A stretch of 64,000 nt of DNA from Fibrobacter sp. UWB11 (GTDB lineage: Bacteria; Fibrobacterota; Fibrobacteria; Fibrobacterales; Fibrobacteraceae), in assembly GCF_900143015.1 (NCBI RefSeq), contig NZ_FSRT01000001.1, positions 806,001-870,000 of the forward strand. Direction: 5' to 3'. The notes beneath the pieces were generated by a model that worked only from the letters and a program-made list of their open reading frames with translations, was not told the DNA's origin and did not search any database. Positions 52,523-61,703 of the stretch are shown in pieces (the stretch's first letter is position 1; the number at the start of each line of letters is the position of its first letter). Position numbers and translations under genes: made by a program.

Positions 52523-53845
52523 ATGAAAATAAAGATTCTTTTACTATGTGTATCTTTTTTTGTTCTTGTTTTGAATGCGTGCTCGAATAGCGTTAAAAAA
52601 CAGGATATTTCAGCGGAAATAATAAAGCAGTTTAGCCCGATAGAAAGAATCTTTGATGTAATCCGAGATTCTCTGGGCGAAGAAAACTGGCTTGAAGTCG
52701 AAAAAAATGAAAACGTTAAAATTTGTGTTGACCAGAAAGTTTTTGCTTGGAAGACGGTATTAAAATCAAGTGTTCTCAATGATTCCTGCTTAGTTTTCCA
52801 AGCTCCGACTCTTGTTGGAGTCGAAACTGTTGATGTGTCTTTTTCGGAAGCGGATAGTTCGCATCAAATCAATTTAGCCATCGGAATGAAATACTTAAAT
52901 TTCAAGAATGAAGAAGTTCTGTTAGGATTTAACACATGTCGAGAAAACCAACTTGTCGGTCGATGCAAAAACGAAGATCCAGAAAGACTATTTTCTGTAA
53001 CGGGCACTTACTTAGTCGATAAATATCCTGTTACCAACTGCGAGTTTACGCAACTGATGTGGGATAGCATTCCAGCAACATCCTTGTATAGAAACGAATC
53101 GTTAAGAAAGGATTATTATGAAGATTGGCTAAACAGAAAAAGTGCTTCTAAACGTAATGAAAACTGCATAACACAAGACACGGCTGCCAATACTGTATCT
53201 TTATTTCAGGCGATGAAATATGCAAATGCACGCAGTATTCGTGAAGGTCTAAAGCCTTATTATATATTTACTCCTGTAGAAGAATATGCAGAAAGAGAAA
53301 GTATTTTATCGACTACACAACGTATAGTAACTCGTAGGGATTTTACTATACATGATATCAAATATATTCAAGTTTCTGACGACAGTACCTCAAACGGTTA
53401 TAGACTTCCATATTACAATGAATGGATGATGTTTGCTCGTGGTGGCGACAAAAAGAATATGGCCCCCTGGGGAGACTCTTCGGGCACTTTCGAAAAAACA
53501 AAAAAATACGCTAGATTTAAAACAAAAATGGTTTCTTTTGAAACAGAACCCGTTGGCCAGCTGACACCCAATGGATACGGATTATACGATATGTTTGGTC
53601 TCGTTCAAGAGCATGTACTCTTAAAATCAAGTTTGTTTAGAGGAGACCTTGGTTTTGCGTCTTGTTTGAAGGGCGGAGATTATCACGTTTCTCTAGAAGA
53701 CGGATCCGACGACACCTTAAGTCCTTATTGGAAATGGATAAGCTACGGATATTACGAACCAGGTCATCAAGGTTATGGAGCTGGTTTCCGTCTCATCCGC
53801 AACATCGGCAATAATGCTAAGTGGACCTATCTCAAGTCCAAATGA
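52523..53845 (+). CDS. FGE/SUMF-fold paralog 2, lipoprotein
   Basis: A 440-residue predicted lipoprotein (VLNAC lipobox) with the same two-domain plan: ENWLEVEKNENVKICVDQKV segment, then the FGE-like domain with YLVDKYPVTNCEFTQLMWD, GYRLPYYNEWMMFARGGDKKN and PNGYGLYDMFGLVQEHVL. It begins 56 nt after paralog 1, again with TATATT-CTGTTG-T-ATG. Its C-terminal half is closest to paralog 4. Confidence 0.8.
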   Translation: MKIKILLLCVSFFVLVLNACSNSVKKQDISAEIIKQFSPIERIFDVIRDSLGEENWLEVEKNENVKICVDQKVFAWKTVLKSSVLNDSCLVFQAPTLVGVETVDVSFSEADSSHQINLAIGMKYLNFKNEEVLLGFNTCRENQLVGRCKNEDPERLFSVTGTYLVDKYPVTNCEFTQLMWDSIPATSLYRNESLRKDYYEDWLNRKSASKRNENCITQDTAANTVSLFQAMKYANARSIREGLKPYYIFTPVEEYAERESILSTTQRIVTRRDFTIHDIKYIQVSDDSTSNGYRLPYYNEWMMFARGGDKKNMAPWGDSSGTFEKTKKYARFKTKMVSFETEPVGQLTPNGYGLYDMFGLVQEHVLLKSSLFRGDLGFASCLKGGDYHVSLEDGSDDTLSPYWKWISYGYYEPGHQGYGAGFRLIRNIGNNAKWTYLKSK

Positions 53846-53867
53846 CAACTTTTGTATATTCAATTGT

Positions 53868-55157
53868 ATGAAAAAGATTTTGTGTTTGGTTGCAAGTTAT
53901 GGGGCCGTAATTGCCGGCTTGTTATTTTGTACAGCCTGCTCAGATAGGGAAAAATATATCGCTTTAAATCGAGGTTCTTTAAAAAACGAAACTTGGCTTG
54001 AAGTTGAAAAGAATGAAACGGTAAAAATCTGCATAGATTCCAAAGTACAAGTATGGAACACTGCACTGGATTCTGAAATTCTTGGTGAATCCTGTTTAAA
54101 AGTTCGAGTTCCAACGCTTATTGGTGTCAGCAAAATCAATGTAAAATTTTCCGATACAGAAAGTGCCCTCAAAATCAATTTAGCGGTTGGGATGAAGTAC
54201 CTTGACTTTAAAAATGAAGAAGTTCTATTGGGATTTGATTATATGCATGAATATATAGATAATGAAAGACTAGCAAAAATCACAGGAATGTTTTTAGTTG
54301 ATAAATATCCTGTTACTAACTGCGAATTTTTACAGTTAATGTGGGATGAAATTCCTTCAGAACTACATGATGAAAAAGAAAAAAATTGGATTAAAAGAAA
54401 GAAGTTAAGCGTACGTAAAGAAGGTTGCGACACACACGACTCTGCGACAAATATTGTTTATTTATATCAAGCCTTAAAATATGCAAATAAGCGCAGTATT
54501 CGAGAAGGATTAAAACCGTATTATACATTTTCAGAAGAAACATTCTCGAAAAATGAATTTGAATATGATAAAACTATATCTGAAGGTCAATATATTATAA
54601 GCTATCGTGATTTCACCCACCATGATGAAACGCGAATCAAAGTTTCAGTTGATTCATCTTCGGATGGTTATCGACTACCCTATTACGATGAATGGATGAT
54701 GTTAGCTCGAGGCGGAGATAAGAAGCACAAAGCACCTTGGGGGGATTCAGCGACGTTTAAAGATGTACAAAAATACGCAAAATTCAATGATAAAACTGAA
54801 TATTATGAAAAAATAAATAGTTCTATAACAGGACCTGTAGGCCAGTTACAGCCTAATGGATATGGTTTGTATGATATTTTCGGTCTAGTTAATGAACTGG
54901 TTTTATTAGAGAAACCCCAAAAATTCAGAAAGTACCAAATATTATCAAGACCTAACCCCAATAGACCTCGTTACGCTAATACAAACTGTAAAAGGAAAAA
55001 CAATTGTCCTTCTTATTTAAAGGGAGGAGGCGCTGATGATAATTGGCAAAATATTAGCTATGGGTATTATTCATATGGTAGTATTGGCGGTTTCCGTCTC
55101 ATCCGCAACATCGGCAACAACGCCAAGTGGACCGAAGTCAAGTCTGACAAGGAATAA
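53868..55157 (+). CDS. FGE/SUMF-fold paralog 3, lipoprotein
   Basis: A 429-residue predicted lipoprotein (CTAC lipobox) and the shortest of the set. It has TWLEVEKNETVKICIDSKV and the FGE-like domain GYRLPYYDEWMMLARGGDKKHKAPWG with GLYDIFGLVNELVL. The start at 53868 is 22 nt after paralog 2 and carries the same TATATT-N6-T-ATG promoter. The upstream extension is paralog 2 read in another frame. Internal sequence is diverged and AT-rich, but the 3' end is nearly identical to that of paralog 1. Confidence 0.8.
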   Translation: MKKILCLVASYGAVIAGLLFCTACSDREKYIALNRGSLKNETWLEVEKNETVKICIDSKVQVWNTALDSEILGESCLKVRVPTLIGVSKINVKFSDTESALKINLAVGMKYLDFKNEEVLLGFDYMHEYIDNERLAKITGMFLVDKYPVTNCEFLQLMWDEIPSELHDEKEKNWIKRKKLSVRKEGCDTHDSATNIVYLYQALKYANKRSIREGLKPYYTFSEETFSKNEFEYDKTISEGQYIISYRDFTHHDETRIKVSVDSSSDGYRLPYYDEWMMLARGGDKKHKAPWGDSATFKDVQKYAKFNDKTEYYEKINSSITGPVGQLQPNGYGLYDIFGLVNELVLLEKPQKFRKYQILSRPNPNRPRYANTNCKRKNNCPSYLKGGGADDNWQNISYGYYSYGSIGGFRLIRNIGNNAKWTEVKSDKE

Positions 55158-55177
55158 CCTGTTCCTAAAATGAGATT

Positions 55178-55214
55178 ATCAAAATGAGACCCCATATGAG
55201 GCCTCTTTTTTTTC
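55178..55214 (+). terminator. Terminator after FGE paralog 3
   Basis: GAGACC / GGCCTC stem followed by T8 on the plus strand. Confidence 0.75.
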
Positions 55215-55235
55215 GTATACACATACTCTGCTACA

Positions 55236-55356
55236 GAAGATTCCCGCCTTCGCGGGAATGACGAAATGCAGATTTCGCCATTGCGGAGTTTATCCCGAAC
55301 TTGTTTCGGGACGGAAATGACGGTAAAATCCCGGCATAAAGCCGGGAAATCCGGTT
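55236..55356. repeat. Cluster of GGGAATGAC/TCCCGG palindromes
   Basis: Three consecutive short palindromes of the dispersed GTCATTCCCG type, adjoining the Rpn-like nuclease gene. Confidence 0.55.
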
Positions 55357-55357
55357 G

Positions 55358-56356
55358 TTACTTGCGCGTTTCCTTCGCCAGTGACTGTTTCAGTTCAAGA
55401 ATTTTATCCTCGGAAAGACGGGAGTACTTGACGATTTTTTCAACAGGCTCGTCATCAGCAAGCATGTCAAGAGCCATTTCAACATTTCGGTTATCACGCC
55501 CCTGTTTTCGACCTTGTTCACGTCCTTTGAGCCAAATTTCGGCTTCGATAGCTTCATCAGCGTGTTTATCGAACATATGTTCCTCCAAGGCTTTAAGCAG
55601 TTCAGGGCTTATGCGGCTTACGCGCAAACGGTTGAGCGCGTCCCTAAAGATCGGGTCCTTCGATTCGGGAACTTCAAGTGGCCCTTGAGACAAGAGTTTC
55701 AGCCAGTAGTCCTCGCGTGAACTGATGCTCTTGCGAATCCTCTTAAAGTTCGGTAAATCAATTACAATATATCTATTTTTACTGAAAATGGGAAGAGCCC
55801 GATGTGTTGAGTCGCTGTGGTGAACTTCGTCCTCGCTATAGACCGCCCAAGTGTCCTTAAAAATATCCTTTGACTTGAGAATTTGGAAATTACAAAGCCA
55901 AATGGATACTGTTTCAGGAAGTTCATAAAAATGAACCTTACGCTCCTTTTCGTCCATCAATTTGAAATACGTTGACCTGTTATATTCGTATTTGCCACGC
56001 AATGTTTGGTAGGAATTGTAGAGTTGGAGACGGTCAAGAAAGAATGGATGGCTCCTATTCTGCATCTCTATGTTGAAATAACGGTGATCCTTTGTAGTTA
56101 CCCACACGTCAAGTCGCGCGGAATCATCTTCCGGCATGAAAACGTCAATGGGCTTTTCGAACTCGTAGTCGAGATCAATGATTTCATGGTCATGGTCAAG
56201 CCCAAGCAAACAATTGAGCATATCGCGGATGGTGTCCTTGTCATCCATCAGCACACGGAACGTTTCGCTGTAATATGGAAGCAAAAATTCCTCACCCTGC
56301 GCGTTCGTGACGATGTAGTAGGCCTTCTTTTCTGAAGTTGTGTTATTTTCGGTCAT
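55358..56356 (-). CDS. Rpn-family / PD-(D/E)XK nuclease transposase-like protein
   Basis: A 332-residue protein of the Rpn/YhgA-like group. The nuclease core is ARLDVWVTTKDHRYFNIEMQNR (D...ExQ), followed by the family's YNSYQTLRGKYEYN and a charged C-terminal region with GREQGRKQGRDNRN. Rpn proteins are DNA endonucleases that promote recombination; other members are described as transposon-linked. It is on the opposite strand and splits the FGE paralog array between copies 3 and 4. It may be mobile, but no inverted ends were found. Confidence 0.82.
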   Translation of the reverse strand: MTENNTTSEKKAYYIVTNAQGEEFLLPYYSETFRVLMDDKDTIRDMLNCLLGLDHDHEIIDLDYEFEKPIDVFMPEDDSARLDVWVTTKDHRYFNIEMQNRSHPFFLDRLQLYNSYQTLRGKYEYNRSTYFKLMDEKERKVHFYELPETVSIWLCNFQILKSKDIFKDTWAVYSEDEVHHSDSTHRALPIFSKNRYIVIDLPNFKRIRKSISSREDYWLKLLSQGPLEVPESKDPIFRDALNRLRVSRISPELLKALEEHMFDKHADEAIEAEIWLKGREQGRKQGRDNRNVEMALDMLADDEPVEKIVKYSRLSEDKILELKQSLAKETRK

Positions 56357-56515
56357 TTACAATTCCTTTAGAGGGTTGGTTATGATTTGCCCCCTATACT
56401 ATTAACACGCTTCAGCAAGCCGTTTGGCTCATGAAAACTTTGTAAAATATTTTTAGGCAGGAGCGGGGCATGCGCTGACAATTGCAAATGACGCTACTTT
56501 TGTATATTCTGTTGT

Positions 56516-57934
56516 ATGAGAAAGATTTTGTTGTTTCTGACGATATGCGTTGCGTTTGCGAATGCTCAATTCTATTACGACAAGCATGGAGAAAGTCGCG
56601 GTGCGTATAAGGACAGCTTGGAGTATTCAAAGCTTGTTGAACTTGCAAAAAGATTTCGTGGTCCGATATTGGTGAAAAAGCCGGTTGATGGCGTCAAACC
56701 AAGAAAAAATTTGGAAAAGATTCCTGAAAATAAAATTCAAAGAACATTTAATGTAAATTGCGATACTTTGAACAAAGAAAAGTGGCTCGAAGTCGAAAAG
56801 AACGAAATCGTTAAAATTTGTGTTGATGCGCCTGTTGTTGCGTGGGAAACATCGTTAAAGGCGATTATATCTAGCGATTCGTGCCTTGCATTTCAAACGC
56901 CGACGCTTATTGGTGTTGAAACACTTAGGGTGCATTTCCCTGACTCGGATAGTTCGAAGAAAATCAATTTAGCTGTCGGTATGAAGTATCTTGATTTCAA
57001 AAACGAAGAAGTTCTGTTAGGATTTAATCGATACTCCGAAAAAGAATTAAAGATGCAAGGGTTTTGCAATACAGAGGAAAACGGAACAATAGCTTGTGGT
57101 CCCAAAAATGAGGATCCAGAAAGGCTTGTTTCCATTACTGGTACATACTTAGTCGATAAATATCCTGTTACAAACTGCGAATTTACACAACTGATGTGGG
57201 ATGATAGTCTTCTTGATTATAAGTGGCAAAACAGAAAGAGAGCTTCTATACGTAATGGAAACTGCATAACACAAGACACGGCCGCAAATACTGTATCTCT
57301 ATTTGGGGCTATGGAATATGCCAACGCACGCAGTATTCGTGAAGGTCTAAAGCCTTATTATATATTTTCTCCTGTAGAATATGCAGAAAGAGAAAGTATT
57401 TTATCGGCTCGACAACGTATTATTAAACAATATGTTTTCGGATATATTCAAGTTTCTGACGACAGTACCTCGAACGGTTATAGACTTCCATATTACAATG
57501 AATGGATGATGCTTGCTCGTGGTGGCGACAAAAAGAATAGGGCCCCTTGGGGAGATTCTTCGGGCTTTTTTGAAAAAACAAAAAAATACGCTAGATTTAA
57601 AACAAAAATGGTTTCCTTTGAAACAGAACCCGTTGGCCAACTGATGCCTAATGGATACGGATTATACGATATGTTTGGTCTCGCTCAAGAGCATGTTCTT
57701 TTTGAATACGATTTGTTTGAAGGAAACTTGGGGTTCGCATCCTGTCTAAAAGGTGGCGATTATCATGTTTCTCTAGAAGATGGGTTCGACGATACCGTAA
57801 GTCCTTATTGGAAATGGATAAACTACGGATATTACGAACCTGGTCATCCAGGTAATGGAGCGGGTTTTCGCCTAATCCGCAACATCGGCAATAACGCCAA
57901 ATGGAGCGAAGTCAAGTCTGATTCCCAAGAATAG
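56516..57934 (+). CDS. FGE/SUMF-fold paralog 4, secreted
   Basis: A 472-residue protein with a signal peptide (AFANAQ) and an extra ~60 residues before the shared KWLEVEKNEIVKICVDAPV domain. The FGE-like part has GYRLPYYNEWMMLARGGDKKNRAPWG, PNGYGLYDMFGLAQEHVLFE and ASCLKGGDYHVSLED. From about residue 260 it is nearly identical to paralog 2, including the DTAANTVSLF stretch, so the two have recently duplicated or exchanged sequence. Promoter TATATT-CTGTTG-T-ATG as in the others. Confidence 0.8.
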   Translation: MRKILLFLTICVAFANAQFYYDKHGESRGAYKDSLEYSKLVELAKRFRGPILVKKPVDGVKPRKNLEKIPENKIQRTFNVNCDTLNKEKWLEVEKNEIVKICVDAPVVAWETSLKAIISSDSCLAFQTPTLIGVETLRVHFPDSDSSKKINLAVGMKYLDFKNEEVLLGFNRYSEKELKMQGFCNTEENGTIACGPKNEDPERLVSITGTYLVDKYPVTNCEFTQLMWDDSLLDYKWQNRKRASIRNGNCITQDTAANTVSLFGAMEYANARSIREGLKPYYIFSPVEYAERESILSARQRIIKQYVFGYIQVSDDSTSNGYRLPYYNEWMMLARGGDKKNRAPWGDSSGFFEKTKKYARFKTKMVSFETEPVGQLMPNGYGLYDMFGLAQEHVLFEYDLFEGNLGFASCLKGGDYHVSLEDGFDDTVSPYWKWINYGYYEPGHPGNGAGFRLIRNIGNNAKWSEVKSDSQE

Positions 57935-57969
57935 TGCTTTTCTTTATTGAACTTGCGCAATTTCCTATT

Positions 57970-58016
57970 CACCATGTGATATTCACTAGTAACTACTAAC
58001 TATTAACTAGTAACTA
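57970..58016 (+). repeat. Heptamer array between FGE paralog 4 and the AlgX-like gene
   Basis: Five clean units of form ACTANTA (ACTAGTA, ACTACTA, ACTATTA, ACTAGTA, then ACTATTT). Confidence 0.65.
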
Positions 58017-58042
58017 TTTTACAAAATACTATCTTATTTCTC

Positions 58043-59854
58043 GTGAATAAGAAATATTTAATATCCGTTATTGTATTTTCAGTCCTTTTGCTGGTCCCGT
58101 TTGGCGTGCAGGCGGTTGCCGACTTGCGTGGCGAAAAGCGTTTCCAGCCGTTTGACATTTTCAAGGACGTGGTTTACACTCCGATTGTGCGCGAGAAAAA
58201 GGTCGCTGCGGCTGCGGACTCGCTCGATGCAAAATGGCGTGCGGCGCGCGAGGCTATTGCTGCGGGTGCTGAGGTTGCTGAAGCGTTGGAGCCTGTGACG
58301 TCTTCGCTTTCGGACTTGGAAGCGGCTGTGCTTTCGGTGAATACGTATGCCGAACTCGATACATCTGAAGCTCGATACAAGAGCCTCAAGTTGGCGGATA
58401 CGCTCATTTCGAAGTTGGAGGATGAACCGGAATCTTTTCCGCAGGCGGATTCTTGCATCAAGTCGCTCGTGGCTGACCTTGGGCATGTGTCGCTGTGGCG
58501 TGCGTTCTTGGATGTGAAACATTACGGCGTGTGGACGAGTCGCTATTTGCGTGCTTTTGAAAATAAGATTGATGACGAAAGCGCTATTGTGTTGGCGTTG
58601 CGCCCCAAGTACCAACTTGCGGTGTGGAACCTCTTTAGCGATCCGGGCGAGAAGGTCGTTCTAGGCGCTGCTGGCGATTGTATCGGCAAGTCGTGCGGCA
58701 GGGAAGAGGCCAAGCCCGAAGACAAGTGGCTTTTCTACCGCCAGGATGTGGAATTCCTGGTGCAGCCGTCTCCGCTGGATGTGCGCAGTGCAAAGCTCGA
58801 CAATCCGGTGAAGGCGATTGAACGGTTCCGCGACCAGCTCAAGGCGAAGGGCGTGGAACTCTTGGTGGTGATTACTCCGGGCAAGCCGAGCATCTATACC
58901 GAACGTTTGACAGGGCGCGATGAAAATGTCGCCGGGCTCCAGTCGCACGGCAAGAATATTTTGGATTCGCTCACGCGTGCTGGCTTTAACACTGTAGATT
59001 TGTATACGCCGCTTTTGGCTGCGAAGGCTGACGATGACAAGCTGGGGGCACTCTACCTGAACGACGATACGCACTGGACCCCGCGCGGGGCGGAACTTGC
59101 GGCGGGTGAAATTGCGGCTGCCGTAAATCGTTTGGAATCCGAGGGTAAAATTAAGTTGAAAAAACTCCAGAAGCATGAGGATGGTAGTTATCCTTTGAGT
59201 TTTGTAACAAAGGATTCCGTTGCAGACCGTATGGGCGACGTGGGCGAGATGAGTGGGCTTAACAAGTTCAATGTGTTCAAGGTACAGAAGGTAATCGGGC
59301 ATGTCGTGATGCAGCAGAATATAGAAGAAAGAATTGATATGGCTCAGAGTAGTGCTAATTGTTTGGATTCGTTAAAGAGAGAATGCCCTAAAGGAGATGA
59401 TTCTTGTTTTAGAGTAAAAAGAAATCCGTGTGATGAAGAAGATATGGCTTGTGTACGGGCTTTGACGAAAAGTTGTCCTAAGGGGAGTGCTTTTGATTCT
59501 TGCTATTATACTAGATTGAATCCATGCGAGGAAAATGATTCGCTTTATTACGACACCACAATCACTCCATTCAAAGACGATTTCCGCAAGTCCGAAATCT
59601 TGATTCTAGGTGACAGCTTCAGCCGCATTTACCAGACCGATTCGCCGGTGAACGCCGGATGGATTGCGCATTTCGCGAAGAACATGAACCGCCCGGTTGC
59701 ATCCATCGTGAGTGACGGTGGCGCCTCGACGCTCGTCCGTGAAAAGCTCGCCCGCAAATCTAGCGTGCTCAAGGGCAAGAAACTCCTCATCTGGGAATTC
59801 GTGGAACGCGACCTCCGCTTCGGCGCCGAAGGCTGGAAAAGTGTGGAATTTTAA
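58043..59854 (+). CDS. AlgX/AlgJ-like SGNH-fold protein with Cys-rich insertion
   Basis: A 603-residue protein with one N-terminal membrane or signal segment. From residue ~225 it shows the AlgJ/AlgX acetyltransferase-like fold: DKWLFYRQDVEFL, LNDDTHWTPRGAELAA with the catalytic Asp-His region, and ILGDSFSRIY with the serine. Such proteins acetylate exopolysaccharides with an MBOAT partner, which is not in this window. About residues 430-510 are an insertion of two cysteine-rich repeats (CPKG...NPCDEED and CPKG...NPCEEND). The start is GTG, seven nucleotides after TATCTT, without ribosome site. Confidence 0.8.
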   Translation: MNKKYLISVIVFSVLLLVPFGVQAVADLRGEKRFQPFDIFKDVVYTPIVREKKVAAAADSLDAKWRAAREAIAAGAEVAEALEPVTSSLSDLEAAVLSVNTYAELDTSEARYKSLKLADTLISKLEDEPESFPQADSCIKSLVADLGHVSLWRAFLDVKHYGVWTSRYLRAFENKIDDESAIVLALRPKYQLAVWNLFSDPGEKVVLGAAGDCIGKSCGREEAKPEDKWLFYRQDVEFLVQPSPLDVRSAKLDNPVKAIERFRDQLKAKGVELLVVITPGKPSIYTERLTGRDENVAGLQSHGKNILDSLTRAGFNTVDLYTPLLAAKADDDKLGALYLNDDTHWTPRGAELAAGEIAAAVNRLESEGKIKLKKLQKHEDGSYPLSFVTKDSVADRMGDVGEMSGLNKFNVFKVQKVIGHVVMQQNIEERIDMAQSSANCLDSLKRECPKGDDSCFRVKRNPCDEEDMACVRALTKSCPKGSAFDSCYYTRLNPCEENDSLYYDTTITPFKDDFRKSEILILGDSFSRIYQTDSPVNAGWIAHFAKNMNRPVASIVSDGGASTLVREKLARKSSVLKGKKLLIWEFVERDLRFGAEGWKSVEF

Positions 59855-59876
59855 AAATCGGAATTAGGAATAAATT

Positions 59877-60113
59877 ATGCCAAGACATGGAACACCGACG
59901 CCGGGACAGGCGATTCTCGAAGGTATTGAATGGCTTAAGATCGATAAGCCGGAATTTGCCCGTAGGGTGGGCGTTTCGGTTGAAATTTTGGACCAACTGA
60001 TTGCGGGTGAAATCAGCATTTCGACCGAAATGGCGAATGCGCTTGAATCGGTAACGGGAAGCCCCGCTGCCTACTGGAAAATGCTCGAACGCAAAAGCCA
60101 CGCTTCTCGATAA
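59877..60113 (+). CDS. HigA-type antitoxin-like HTH protein, orphan
   Basis: A 78-residue XRE-family protein resembling HigA antitoxins (PGQAILEGIEWLKIDKPEFARRVGVSVEILDQLIAGE). TAGGAATAA precedes the ATG. No HigB-like toxin gene was found on either side, so it may be an orphan or a chromosomal regulator. Confidence 0.8.
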   Translation: MPRHGTPTPGQAILEGIEWLKIDKPEFARRVGVSVEILDQLIAGEISISTEMANALESVTGSPAAYWKMLERKSHASR

Positions 60114-60136
60114 GCCGCACTTCTCGATAAAGCGAA

Positions 60137-60164
60137 TGTCATTCCCGGCTTGACCGGGAATCTC
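60137..60164. repeat. GTCATTCCCGG palindromic repeat
   Basis: ATTCCCGGcttgaCCGGGAAT hairpin between the HigA-like and pmbA genes. Confidence 0.6.
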
Positions 60165-60191
60165 CTTCTTGAATTTAATTATACTTGCGAT

Positions 60192-61520
60192 ATGAATATT
60201 AAAGATGCCGTTTCTTTTATGTGTGACCTCGCCAAGGGCGAAGCCGACCAGTTTGATGTGATTGCTTCTAACTCCCATTCCGAAGGCCTTTCGGTTTTTC
60301 AGGGACAAGTGCAGAATACGGAAATTTCTGATTCCGTTGGACTTGGCGTTCGTGTCATTAAGGATGGCCGTCCAGGGTATGCTCACACGGAACGCTTGAC
60401 GGACGAAGCTCTCCGCCAAACGCTCAAGGACGCTCTTTGCCACACGCAGTGGACCGAAAAAATCGATATTACGCTCCCTCAGGCGGTAGAACTCCCGAAG
60501 GGCGAACCGAACTACAATCCCGCGCTTGAATCGCTTGACCTTGCGACCATGAAGGATTTTTGCATTAAACTCGAAAAAGAGACGTTTGCAAAGTCCAAGG
60601 AAATCGAAAACATCCCGTACCTCGGCGGTGATATCGAACATGATTATTCCATTGTTGCAAATAATACGGGTCTTTTTTATGAAGCCCGCTCGAACTGTGC
60701 TTCTGCGGGTGCAGGCGCGGTTGCAAGTCGCGATGGCATCAAGAAGCTTGGAAATTTTGTGAAAAATGGCCGTGACTGGAACGAATTTTCAGTCGAAGAA
60801 ATCGCAAGCAAGACTGCCGAATACGCTACAGAACTCTTTGGCGCCCAGAAAATTGAAAGCGGCAAGATTCCGGTAATCCTTTCGGAACGCATCTCGGCGC
60901 GGTTCCTTGGCATGTACAACCAACCGTTCTTTGCCGAAACCATGCAGAAAGGGCAGTCTCGCCTTGACGGCAAGGAAGGTGAAAAAATTGCAAGCGACGT
61001 GTTCTCTCTGTGGAACGATCCGGTCGGTGAAATGTTTGAACACAAGTTCTACTTTGACTCCGAAGGTTGTGTGACCAAGCGTGTCAAGGTTGTCGAAAAT
61101 GGCGTTTTCAATTCTGCTCTTTATAACCTTGAAACAGCATCCAAGGCAAAGTGCGAAACGACAGGAAGTGGTGCGCGTAGCTTTGGTAGCAAAATGTCCA
61201 CCAGCTTCTATAATTTGCTTGTACCGCCAGGAACGATGACAACTGCAGAACTCCTCAAACTTTTCCCGAAGTGCTTGCTTGTGGTACGCCTGGAAGGCAA
61301 TTCCGGCTGCAATCCTATAAGCGGCGAACTGAGTATTGGTGCTCACGGCTTCTGGTGCGAAAACGGGGCTATCCAGCATCCGGTCGATGGCGTTACGCTC
61401 AGCGGGAACTTCTTTGACATCATCAAGAACATTGTGGCGGTCGGTAATGAATACCGCGACCCGTTTGCAAGCTACAAGGTGCCTGCTCTCGCCATTAGCG
61501 AACTCAGCGTTAGCGCTTAG
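60192..61520 (+). CDS. pmbA: TldE/PmbA metalloprotease-family protein
   Basis: A 442-residue PmbA (TldE). The family partners TldD to form a heterodimeric protease that matures peptides and degrades unfolded ones. It shows SVGLGVRVIKDGRPGYAHTERL near the N-terminus, and the C-terminal LEGNSGCNPISGELSIGAHGFWCENGAI block. TldE lacks the zinc motif of TldD, as expected; tldD is not in the window. The ATG is the first base predicted by a TATACT -10 box (60180-60185), so it is leaderless. Confidence 0.92.
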   Translation: MNIKDAVSFMCDLAKGEADQFDVIASNSHSEGLSVFQGQVQNTEISDSVGLGVRVIKDGRPGYAHTERLTDEALRQTLKDALCHTQWTEKIDITLPQAVELPKGEPNYNPALESLDLATMKDFCIKLEKETFAKSKEIENIPYLGGDIEHDYSIVANNTGLFYEARSNCASAGAGAVASRDGIKKLGNFVKNGRDWNEFSVEEIASKTAEYATELFGAQKIESGKIPVILSERISARFLGMYNQPFFAETMQKGQSRLDGKEGEKIASDVFSLWNDPVGEMFEHKFYFDSEGCVTKRVKVVENGVFNSALYNLETASKAKCETTGSGARSFGSKMSTSFYNLLVPPGTMTTAELLKLFPKCLLVVRLEGNSGCNPISGELSIGAHGFWCENGAIQHPVDGVTLSGNFFDIIKNIVAVGNEYRDPFASYKVPALAISELSVSA

Positions 61521-61563
61521 CCGCTCGTGCGCATCTTGAAATGCGCACATCTCGCCTTTACAT

Positions 61564-61590
61564 GTCATCCCGTGCTTGTCACGGGATCGC
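61564..61590. repeat. GTCATCCCG palindromic repeat
   Basis: ATCCCGTgcttgtcACGGGAT hairpin after pmbA. Confidence 0.6.
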
Positions 61591-61641
61591 CATCTTGTCT
61601 TGCGTAAACATGGTCTTTTCGACTCTTGTTATACAATAAGA

Positions 61642-61686
61642 AATGCTGCAAGAACTTTTGGGACGTCCGTCAGCTCTTGCAGCATT
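61642..61686 (-). terminator. Long-stem hairpin after the 61704 gene
   Basis: 12-bp perfect stem AATGCTGCAAGA / TCTTGCAGCATT with a 21-nt loop that can itself pair (GACGGACGTCC). A weak T-rich tail follows on the minus strand. Confidence 0.6.
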
Positions 61687-61703
61687 ATGTTTGAGGTGTA
61701 ATG

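Noticed and set aside
51045-57934. Diversity-generating retroelement target array
   Set aside because: No reverse transcriptase, template repeat or adenine-biased variation could be seen in the window.
15579-58016. Heptamer arrays as CRISPR or direct-repeat origin sequences
   Set aside because: Units are 7 nt and degenerate, without spacers, and occur at several gene ends.
59877-60113. Complete HigBA toxin-antitoxin module
   Set aside because: Only the antitoxin-like gene is present; both neighbours are unrelated.
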